A DNA stretch of 64,000 nucleotides from Maratus speciosus (lineage: Eukaryota > Arthropoda > Arachnida > Araneae > Salticidae): assembly GCA_963932465.1 (NCBI GenBank), contig OZ010800.1, forward strand, positions 30,258,852 through 30,322,851, written 5' to 3'. Positions 11,701-20,349 of the stretch are shown piece by piece (within the stretch, counting starts at the first letter, position 1; each line of letters begins with the position of its first letter). The notes under the pieces are model-generated. The model was not told the DNA's origin, searched no databases, and saw nothing but the letters and a program-made list of their open reading frames with translations. The translations under genes were made by a program, and so were the position numbers.

Positions 11701-14484
11701 TGTGTCTTCTAAGTACAGTAATGGAGATCTGTAGCTATAAGACTTCCAAGTCTGTTAGAAGGTACATTTTGATATTTTTAAAACTTTAAATTTGTTTAAA
11801 ACTTAAAACCGTGAAATGCAAATTTTGGTTTTTGAAAATATACCATTACAAAAGTAACACATAATTGTATAACTGTTTTTTACATTGCTAAAGCATGTTT
11901 AATAATACATTATATATAGCTCAATAAGTAATGAAAAGGTTTATATGATTTATCAAACAATTCATTTTTCAAAAAAAATATGAAATCCATAATATAAAGA
12001 GATGGTCGCTTTTTAAAAAAATTCTGTAAGATTATACAATTTTAAATTCATAATTAACTGTATCTTCTAAGTAAAGTAATGGATATCTGCAGTTGGAGGT
12101 TTCTGAAAAGTGTGTTAGAAGATACATTTTGATATTTTTAAAATGTTAAATTTGCAAAAAACTTAAAACCGTGAAAAGCAAATTTTGGTTTTTTGTGAAA
12201 ATATACCATTACAAAATTATGACATATAATTGTATAACTGTTTTTACATTGTGCATTATATATACCTTAATAAATATTAAAAAAGTTTATATAATTTATT
12301 AAACAATTTATTTTTCAAAAATAAATGAAATCCATATAATAAACAGGTGGTGAGCTTTATTTAAAAAAAAATATGATATTATAATTTTAAAATCATAATT
12401 AGCTGTATCTTCTAAGTAAAGTAATAGAAATTTGTAGCTATTGAAATCTCCAGCTCTGTTTGAAGGTACATTTTGATATTTTTAAAATTTTAAAAATTTT
12501 TAAAACTTAAAACCGTGAAATGCAAATTTTGGTTTTTGAAAATATACCTTTACAAAATTATGACACATAATTGTATAACTGTTTTTTACATTGCTAAAGC
12601 GTGTTTAATAATGCATTATATATAGCTCAATAAATATTGAAAAGGTTTATATGATTTATTAAACAATTCGTTTTTCAAAAATAAATGAATCCCATATAAT
12701 AAACAGGTGGTGGCTTTTTGTTTTAAATTATGAGATTATAATTTTAAATTTTTGATTAGCTGTATTTTCTAAGTAAAGTAATGGAGTTCTGTAGCTATAA
12801 ATCCTCCAAGTCTGTTAGAAGGTACATTTTGGTATTTTTAAAACCTTAAATTTGTTAAAAAATTAAAACGGTGAAACGCAAATTTTGGTTTTTGAAAATA
12901 TACCATTACAAAATTATGACATATAATTATATAACTGTTTTTACATTGCTAAAAGCATGTTTAATAATTCATTATATATAGCTCAGTAAATATTGAAAAG
13001 ATTTATATGATTTATTAAACAATTCGTTTTTCAAAAAAATATGAAATCCATATAATAAACAGGTGGTCGCTTTAAAAAAAAAAAAATCTATGAGATTATA
13101 CAATTTTAAATTCATAATTAGCTGTATCTTCTAAGTAAAGTAATGGATATCTGCATTTGGAGGTTTCTGAAAAGGGTGTTAGAAGATACATTTTGATATT
13201 TTAAAAATGTTAAATTTGTAAAAAACTTAAAACCGTGAAAAGCAAATTTTGGTTTTTGAAAATATACTATTACAAATTTATGACATATAATTGTATAACT
13301 GTTTTTACATTGTGCATTATATATAGCTCAATAAGTATTAAAAAGGTTTGTATGATTTATTAAGCAATTTGTTTTTTAAAAATGAAACCATAAAAACAGG
13401 TGGTCGCTTTTTAAAAAATTATGAGATTATAATTTTAAATTCATAATTAGCTGTGTCTTCTAAGTACAGTAATGGAGATCTGTAGCTATAAGACTTCCAA
13501 GTCTGTTAGAAGGTACATTTTGATATTTTTAAAACTTTAAATTTGTTTAAAACTTAAAACCGTGAAATGCAAATTTTGGTTTTTGAAAATATACCATTAC
13601 AAAAGTAACACATAATTGTATAACTGTTTTTTACATTGCTAAAGCATGTTTAATAATACATTATATATAGCTCAATAAGTATTGAAAAGGTTTATATGAT
13701 TTATCAAACAATTCATTTTTCAAAAAAAATATGAAATCCATAATATAAAGAGATGGTCGCTTTTAAAAAAAATTCTGTAAGATTATACAATTTTAAATTC
13801 ATAATTAGCTGTATCTTCTAAGTAAAGTAATGGATATCTGCAGTTGGAGGTTTCTGAAAAGTGTGTTAGAAGATACATTTTGATATTTTTAAAATGTTAA
13901 ATTTGCAAAAAACTTAAAACCGTGAAAAGCAAATTTTGGTTTTTTGTGAAAATATACCATTACAAAATTATGACATATAATTGTATAACTGTTTTTACAT
14001 TGTGCATTATATATACCTTAATAAATATTAAAAAAGTTTATATAATTTATTAAACAATTTATTTTTCAAAAATAAATGAAATCCATATAATAAACAGGTG
14101 GTGAGCTTTATTTAAAATAAAATATGATATTATAATTTTAAAATCATAATTAGCTGTATCTTCTAAGTAAAGTAATAGAAATTTGTAGCTATTGAAATCT
14201 CCAGCTCTGTTTGAAGGTACATTTTGATATTTTTAAAATTTTAAATTTGTTTAAAACTTAAAACCGTGAAATGCAAATTTTGGTTTTTGAAAATATACCT
14301 TTACAAAATTATGACACATAATTGTTTTTTACATTGCTAAAGCGTGTTTAATAATGCATTATATATAGCTCAATAAATATTGAAAAGGTTTATATGATTT
14401 ATTAAACAATTCGTTTTTCAAAAATAAATGAAACCCATATAATAAACAGGTGGTCGCTTTTTGTTTTAAATTATGAGATTATAA
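5770..14484 (+). repeat. Satellite array, ~350-bp monomers in a five-monomer higher-order repeat
   Basis: About 24 monomers recur at roughly 350-bp steps, recognised by the landmark acaggtggtcgct at about 6388, 6740, 7088, 7450, 7808, 8150 and so on. Five monomer types follow in fixed order, giving a higher-order period of about 1751-1753 bp: the variant taaatttttg lies at 9241, 10992 and 12745. Slot 3 has two alternatives, one with ggtggtgagct and one with cagatggtcgc followed by ttcaaaattagctg. The first monomers (5770-6380) are diverged, as is usual at the edge of an array. No coding potential was seen. Confidence 0.93.
14472..14484 (+). repeat. Target-site duplication, left copy (PLE composite)
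   Basis: TATGAGATTATAA is the last satellite sequence before the PLE composite and occurs again at 20337-20349, where the satellite monomer resumes in the same phase. Confidence 0.85.
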
Positions 14485-14525
14485 GAACAAAAAACTTCTT
14501 AAAACACCATCAAAAATTATTAAAT

Positions 14526-14569
14526 GCGCTAGGCCTTTCGAAAGATCTGAGTCTTTCTTCGTCAGGCGC
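14526..14569 (-). ncRNA. Hammerhead-ribozyme-like motif, inverted end of PLE composite
   Basis: Reverse complement of the motif at 17062-17105, with all core bases, stem II GAAAGA/TCTTTC, palindromic AGGCCT and both GCGC strands. It lies about 40 bp from the outer end of the composite. Confidence 0.62.
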
Positions 14570-14860
14570 AAAAAAGACGTCCTTCTACTATGAAAGCAGC
14601 AGGAAGACTGAAATGAGAGATAAGGGAAAGGAAACAAGCTGAAGAAACAGCCAATAGGAAGTTAGAAATGAACAGCCAATAGGAAAGTAGAAGACAACAG
14701 CCAATCACAAAAGAGTATAATCAAAACAAAAGAACACAGAGTAGGAGGGGCAAAAATTGGCAGGGGAAAAAAACAAATAATTAAAAATGGGAACACATGA
14801 AAATAAATAAATAAATGAAATATAAAAAAACAGACTAATATTAATTAATACAAAAATAAA

Positions 14861-15865
14861 TTAAATGGTAGTACTGAAAAGGTTTTTCCAAGCTGCAGAG
14901 AGCATTGTGGAATCAGATTTATCATTAACAATGACATCACGATTAAGATAAATAGCAAGATTTTCAAGGAAGTCCAATTCAGAGATACTATTGGCATTAG
15001 AGATAATTTTAGCATTTCGAAAATTAAAACTATGGCCAGAATCCCAAGAGTGCTTGGCAATAGAAGATTTAGAAAAATCTTGATTGATTACATAACGAGA
15101 GTGTTCTTTTAAGCGGATTTCGAGATTTCTTTTAGTTTGACCAATATAAGATAAATCACAACCATTACAAGGAACTTTATAAATTCCCCATTTACGAAGA
15201 TCAGGAACAGGAGATTTGGTGGAGGGGAATCTGAATTTATTGACAGGTTTAAAGATAATGTTAAAATTGAAACGACGTAAAACTTTAGCTAACTTGAAAC
15301 ATAAAGGAGGATAAAAGGGGAGGACAACCAAATTATCAGGTTTGCTTTTGACAGATTTGGAAAGGGTAGATTTATTAGATGGTCTATTGAATTTCTTCAC
15401 AGCATTATTGATAACAGAAGGATTAAAACCTCTTTTGACAGCAACAGTTTTTAAGTAATTAAGTTCTTCCTTAAGAGATAAAGAATCGGAACAAATTTTG
15501 AGAGCACGATTTACATACGTGTAAAAAACACCGATTTTTTGGTTTACAGGATGATTTGAGAGAGCATGAGGTGGGTTAGAAACAGAAAAAGGTTTTCTAT
15601 AAACACAAGTTTTGAAAGAAGAATCACATTTGGTAACTAAAATATCAAGGAAAGGAAGTTTATTACAATTTTCTAATTCAAAAGTAAACTGAATATGTGG
15701 GTCGATAGAATTGACAGTATGAAGAATGGTAGAAATATCAAAAGGATTATCAACTAAAACAAAAGTATCGTCGACATAACGCATCCAACATTTAAAATTA
15801 ACCAGATTTAATAGTTTTTCCTCAAAATAATGCATATAAATATCACAAAGAATTGGAGATAAAGT
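14861..15865 (-). pseudogene. PLE fragment: end of RT, linker and GIY-YIG domain (inverted copy)
   Basis: Minus-strand frame ending at the stop at 14861-14863 and open to the inverted junction at 15865. It begins in the RT just after the GLSMGNPLSP motif, includes WMRYVDDTFVLVDN, and has a complete GIY-YIG domain. The upstream two thirds of the protein are absent because the copy is truncated at the head-to-head junction. Nearly identical to the intact copy in the same composite. Confidence 0.9.
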
Positions 15866-16769
15866 TTTGTTTTAGTTGATAATCCTTTTGATATTTCTAC
15901 CATTCTTCATACTGTCAATTCTATCGACCCACATATTCAGTTTACTTTTGAATTAGAAAATTGTAATAAACTTCCTTTCCTTGATGTTTTAGTTACCAAA
16001 TGTGATTCTTCTTTCAAAACTTGTGTTTATAGAAAACCTTTTTCTGTTTCTAACCCACCTCATGCTCTCTCAAATCATCCTGTAAACCAAAAAATCGGTG
16101 TTTTTTACACGTATGTAAATCGTGCTCTCAAAATTTGTTCCGATTCTTTATCTCTTAAGGAAGAACTTAATTACTTAAAAACTGTTGCTGTCAAAAGAGG
16201 TTTTAATCCTTCTGTTATCAATAATGCTGTGAAGAAATTCAATAGACCATCTAATAAATCTACCCTTTCCAAATCTGTCAAAAGCAAACCTGATAATTTG
16301 GTTGTCCTCCCCTTTTATCCTCCTTTATGTTTCAAGTTAGCTAAAGTTTTACGTCGTTTCAATTTTAACATTATCTTTAAACCTGTCAATAAATTCAGAT
16401 TCCCCTCCACCAAATCTCCTGTTCCTGATCTTCGTAAATTGGGGAATTTATAAAGTTCCTTGTAATGGTTGTGATTTATCTTATATTGGTCAAACTAAAA
16501 GAAATCTCGAAATCCGCTTAAAAGAACACTCTCGTTATGTAATCAATCAAGATTTTTCTAAATCTTCTATTGCCAAGCACTCTTGGGATTCTGGCCATAG
16601 TTTTAATTTTCGAAATGCTAAAATTATCTCTAATGCCAATAGTATCTCTGAATTGGACTTCCTTGAAAATCTTACTATTTATCTTAATCGTGATGTCATT
16701 GTTAATGATAAATCTGATTCCACAATGCTCTCTGCAGCTTGGAAAAACCTTTTCAGTACTACCATTTAA
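15866..16769 (+). pseudogene. PLE fragment, 5'-truncated with one frameshift
   Basis: Plus-strand copy beginning at VLVDNPFDIS, just after the YVDD box, and running to the stop at 16767-16769. Near 16438-16441 an extra T (aaattgggg against aaatgggg in the intact copy) ends the frame at the start of the GIY-YIG domain, which continues out of frame. It sits head to tail with the full-length copy and supplies its upstream pseudo-LTR. Confidence 0.9.
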
Positions 16770-16925
16770 TTTATTTTTGTATTAATTAATATTAGTCTGT
16801 TTTTTTTATATTTTATTTATTTATTTATTTTCATGTGTTCCCATTTTTAATTATTTGTTTTTTTCCCCTCCCAATTTTTGCCCCTCCTACTCTGTGTTCT
16901 TTTGTTTTGATTATACTCTTTTGTG

Positions 16926-16980
16926 ATTGGCTGTTGTCTTCTACTTTCCTATTGGCTGTTCATTTCTAACTTCCTATTGG
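16926..16980 (+). promoter_or_regulatory. Triple inverted CCAAT boxes, upstream PLE pseudo-LTR
   Basis: ATTGG occurs at 16926, 16951 and 16976, exactly 25 bp apart, each followed by CTGTT. ATTGG is the reverse of CCAAT, the usual NF-Y site. The cluster is about 120 bp upstream of the predicted ribozyme cleavage site, so it is well placed to help drive transcription of the full-length copy. The promoter role is inferred. Confidence 0.5.
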
Positions 16981-17061
16981 CTGTTTCTTCAGCTTGTTTC
17001 CTTTCCCTTATCTCTCATTTCAGTCTTCCTGCTGCTTTCATAGTAGAAGGACGTCTTTTTT

Positions 17062-17105
17062 GCGCCTGACGAAGAAAGACTCAGATCTTTCGAAAGGCCT
17101 AGCGC
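17062..17105 (+). ncRNA. Hammerhead-ribozyme-like motif at the 5' side of the full-length PLE
   Basis: GCGC + CTGACGA + A + stem II GAAAGA/TCTTTC with loop CTCAGA + GAAA + AGGCCT + A + GCGC. Predicted cleavage after A17101 would give an RNA starting at 17102. Stem III is a six-base palindrome without a loop, so it should pair between two molecules or as a tandem dimer, as proposed for minimal PLE hammerheads. The one deviation is the extra A before stem II, present in all five copies. Confidence 0.65.
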
Positions 17106-17181
17106 ATTTAATAATTTTTGATGGTGTTTTAAGAAGTTTTTTGTTCTTATTCATTCACACCAGTTTTAACTTATTTTCTTT

Positions 17182-17594
17182 GATTGTGCTTCTTCTGGCA
17201 TTTCAACATTTTATGCTTTTCCACCCGTTCTCTTTTGTATGTAAGTACTTTTTTGTCATAATTTTGCATTGGTTTTGCTCTTTGTTTTTCTTATTGATTA
17301 ATTTATTTTTGTCTTTTTTATAGTTTAGTATTCTATTTTTGGATTTTGTTTATTCTTTATTTATCTTATTGATTAATTTATTATGTCTTATTTATAGTTT
17401 AGTATTCTATATTTGTACAGTGTTTATTTATTTATTTATTCATTTATTTATTTATTTATTTATTTTTTATTTATTTTATTATTATTATTATTATTATTTT
17501 TTTTTTTTATTGATTAATTTATTTGCTTATTTTTTATGTCTTAATTATAGTTAAGTATTCTACATTTGTACTTTGTTTATTTTGTATTGCTATT
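17182..17594 (+). repeat. PLE 5' leader with simple repeats
   Basis: Leader between the pseudo-LTR and the PLE start codon. It contains units of about 65 bp resembling those at 1177-1592, a TTTA-type run around 17425-17465, and a TTA/ATT run around 17475-17505. Short frames here are low-complexity and not credible genes. Confidence 0.7.
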
Positions 17595-19928
17595 ATGTTT
17601 ACTGCTCAATTTAATAGATTTACTAAACTCAGACGTAAGCGTGTGAAATTTCTTAACCACTTAAATTTTCTTCAAAATTGCAAGAAAAATAATGTTATTC
17701 CCAATTTTATTCAACTTAAATGTTCTGTTAGTAGCTCTGTTAGAATTTCAAAAGCTATAGTTCGTTCACATTTTATTATTTTAAGGGCCTGTATTCAAGA
17801 TGTTCGGCAAACTCTCTCCAAAATTGAAGAAGAGCTTTATGACCTTCATTTGTTCCTTAGTAAAAATCTTGACAATTTCTGTGATATTGAAAATAAAGTT
17901 TGGTCTTCTCTACTTACTTTCAAAACTGCTCATCAAAATAAGCTTGATAAAAAGTTTTCTTCATTGTACAATAAGCAAAATAAGTCTCAATTTTCAAATA
18001 AGAATCTATCAAACGAGAACTGCATTGTTAATCTCTCCTCTCATATGTTAACCCCTGAGCAAAAAAGCATTTTAGATCTTGGTTTAAATTTTTCTCAGTC
18101 TTGCAAACCTTCTCTCACTAAATTGATTGCTCCTATTGAGTCTTCCTTTAAACATAGTAAAGTCACTCCTTTTCAAAAAGAAACTCTTCGTCACATCCTT
18201 GCTGATACTATTTCTTCTAATAATTCAAAATTTAAACCTAATCTTTCACGTTCTCAAAATATCGCTCTGAATGAGCTTAAGTCCAATGATAATCTTATTA
18301 TTACTAAAGCTGATAAAGGTGGTCAAATTGTTCTTATGGATAAAAAAGATTATTCTGATAAAGTCTATGCTCTCTTATCTGAAGGTCCTTATGTTGAAGT
18401 TAAAAAAGATCCTACTAATTCGCATCTTTCCACTCTCAAAAAAGCTGTTAAGAATTCTGTTATTTTAAATGACAATACTAAACATAGTGTTATTCCTTCT
18501 TCAGCCATTTGTGCTCGTTTTTACGCTTTGCCTAAAGTTCATAAAACCAATGTCCCCTTAAGACCTATTGTCTCTAATATTGGTACTGTTACTTATCCTC
18601 TTGCCAAATTTTTAACATCCATTTTTTCTCCGTTATGCATTTCTAATTCTCATACGATAAAAAATTCTTATGATTTTGTTAGTAAATTAAAAAATATTAA
18701 CCCATCTAATTGTTCTATGCTTTCTCTTGATGTCAAATCTTTATTTACCAATGTTCCGATTGAAGGTGCTCTTTCTTGCTTGGAAAAAAGATTACGTGAA
18801 TTTCATTTCTCTGATATTGAAGTCCAAGATTTTGTTAATTTAACTAAAATTTGCATCACTCAAACTACTTTTGAATTTGATAATAAATTTTTCAAACAAT
18901 CAGATGGCTTAAGTATGGGTAATCCTTTATCTCCAATTCTTTGTGATATTTATATGCATTATTTTGAGGAAAAATTATTAAATCTGGTTAATTTTAAATG
19001 TTGGATGCGTTATGTCGACGATACTTTTGTTTTAGTTGATAATCCTTTTGATATTTCTACCATTCTTCATACTGTCAATTCTATCGACCCACATATTCAG
19101 TTTACTTTTGAATTAGAAAATTGTAATAAACTTCCTTTCCTTGATATTTTAGTTACCAAATGTGATTCTTCTTTCAAAACTTGTGTTTATAGAAAACCTT
19201 TTTCTGTTTCTAACCCACCTCATGCTCTCTCAAATCATCCTGTAAACCAAAAAATCGGTGTTTTTTACACGTATGTAAATCGTGCTCTCAAAATTTGTTC
19301 CGATTCTTTATCTCTTAAGGAAGAACTTAATTACTTAAAAACTGTTGCTGTCAAAAGAGGTTTTAATCCTTCTGTTATCAATAATGCTGTGAAGAAATTC
19401 AATAGACCATCTAATAAATCTACCCTTTCCAAATCTGTCAAAAGCAAACCTGATAATTTGGTTGTCCTCCCCTTTTATCCTCCTTTATGTTTCAAGTTAG
19501 CTAAAGTTTTACGTCGTTTCAATTTTAACATTATCTTTAAACCTGTCAATAAATTCAGATTCCCCTCCACCAAATCTCCTGTTCCTGATCTTCGTAAATG
19601 GGGAATTTATAAAGTTCCTTGTAATGGTTGTGATTTATCTTATATTGGTCAAACTAAAAGAAATCTCGAAATCCGCTTAAAAGAACACTCTCGTTATGTA
19701 ATCAATCAAGATTTTTCTAAATCTTCTATTGCCAAGCACTCTTGGGATTCTGGCCATAGTTTTAATTTTCGAAATGCTAAAATTATCTCTAATGCCAATA
19801 GTATCTCTGAATTGGACTTCCTTGAAAATCTTGCTATTTATCTTAATCGTGATGTCATTGTTAATGATAAATCTGATTCCACAATGCTCTCTGCAGCTTG
19901 GAAAAACCTTTTCAGTACTACCATTTAA
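17595..19928 (+). CDS. Penelope-like retroelement protein: reverse transcriptase with GIY-YIG endonuclease
   Basis: A 777-residue uninterrupted frame. An upstream in-frame ATG at 17523 lies in low-complexity leader; ATG 17595 (MFTAQFNRFTK) is preferred because the minus-strand copy conserves it. Residues 1 to about 220 form a basic, coiled amino-terminal region. The RT follows with YALPKVHK, LDVKSLF (Asp379), GLSMGNPLSP and YVDD (473-476). A basic linker leads to the GIY-YIG domain: GIY 670-672 with PCNGC, YIG 683-685, Arg694 and Glu744. The protein would nick DNA and prime reverse transcription of its own RNA (established for PLEs). All key residues are present, so this copy may be active. 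Confidence 0.93.
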   Translation: MFTAQFNRFTKLRRKRVKFLNHLNFLQNCKKNNVIPNFIQLKCSVSSSVRISKAIVRSHFIILRACIQDVRQTLSKIEEELYDLHLFLSKNLDNFCDIENKVWSSLLTFKTAHQNKLDKKFSSLYNKQNKSQFSNKNLSNENCIVNLSSHMLTPEQKSILDLGLNFSQSCKPSLTKLIAPIESSFKHSKVTPFQKETLRHILADTISSNNSKFKPNLSRSQNIALNELKSNDNLIITKADKGGQIVLMDKKDYSDKVYALLSEGPYVEVKKDPTNSHLSTLKKAVKNSVILNDNTKHSVIPSSAICARFYALPKVHKTNVPLRPIVSNIGTVTYPLAKFLTSIFSPLCISNSHTIKNSYDFVSKLKNINPSNCSMLSLDVKSLFTNVPIEGALSCLEKRLREFHFSDIEVQDFVNLTKICITQTTFEFDNKFFKQSDGLSMGNPLSPILCDIYMHYFEEKLLNLVNFKCWMRYVDDTFVLVDNPFDISTILHTVNSIDPHIQFTFELENCNKLPFLDILVTKCDSSFKTCVYRKPFSVSNPPHALSNHPVNQKIGVFYTYVNRALKICSDSLSLKEELNYLKTVAVKRGFNPSVINNAVKKFNRPSNKSTLSKSVKSKPDNLVVLPFYPPLCFKLAKVLRRFNFNIIFKPVNKFRFPSTKSPVPDLRKWGIYKVPCNGCDLSYIGQTKRNLEIRLKEHSRYVINQDFSKSSIAKHSWDSGHSFNFRNAKIISNANSISELDFLENLAIYLNRDVIVNDKSDSTMLSAAWKNLFSTTI

Positions 19929-20336
19929 TTTATTTTTGTATTAATTAATATTAGTCTGTTTTTTTATATATTATTTATTTATTTATTTTCATGTGTTCCC
20001 ATTTTTAATTATTTGTTTTTTTCCCCTCCCAATTTTTGACCCTCCTACTCTGTGTTCTTTTGTTTTGATTATACTCTTTTGTGATTGGCTGTTGTCTTCT
20101 ACTTTCCTATTGGCTGTTCATTTCTAACTTCCTATTGGCTGTTTCTTCAGCTTGTTTCCTTTCCCTTATCTCTCATTTCAGTCTTCCTGCTGCTTTCATA
20201 GTAGAAGGACGTCTTTTTTGCGCCTGACGAAGAAAGACTCAGATCTTTCGAAAGGCCTAGCGCATTTAATAATTTTTGATGGTGTTTTAAGAAGTTTTTT
20301 GTTCTTATTCATTCACACCAGTTTTAACTTATTTTC
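19929..20336 (+). repeat. PLE 3' UTR and downstream pseudo-LTR
   Basis: Nearly identical to 16770-17181, which makes the two segments flanking the full-length copy a direct repeat. It contains the second CCAAT triplet (ATTGG at 20084, 20109 and 20134) and a ribozyme-like motif, and it ends at the right target duplication. Confidence 0.85.
20220..20263 (+). ncRNA. Hammerhead-ribozyme-like motif at the 3' side of the full-length PLE
   Basis: Identical in core and stems to 17062-17105. Predicted cleavage after A20259 together with the upstream site would release a 3158-nt RNA (17102-20259) containing the full ORF. Confidence 0.65.
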
Positions 20337-20349
20337 TATGAGATTATAA
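20337..20349 (+). repeat. Target-site duplication, right copy (PLE composite)
   Basis: TATGAGATTATAA repeats 14472-14484, and the interrupted monomer then continues with ttttaaatttataattagc. Confidence 0.85.

Larger units (their letters stand above)
14485..20336 (+). mobile_element. Penelope-like composite: inverted 3' fragment, tandem 3' fragment, full-length copy
   Basis: A 5852-bp insertion in one satellite monomer, flanked by the 13-bp duplication. Parts from left to right: a minus-strand 3' fragment (14485-15865), a plus-strand 3' fragment (15866 to about 17181), and a full-length plus-strand copy to 20336. The two fragments meet head to head near 15866. The single pair of target duplications at the outer ends indicates that the three-part structure inserted as one unit. 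Tandem and inverted partial copies with pseudo-LTRs are known PLE architecture. Confidence 0.9.

Noticed and set aside
16770..20336. LTRs of an ordinary LTR retrotransposon around the PLE ORF
   Set aside because: The encoded RT is joined to a GIY-YIG domain and lacks protease, RNase H and integrase; the direct repeats are PLE pseudo-LTRs.
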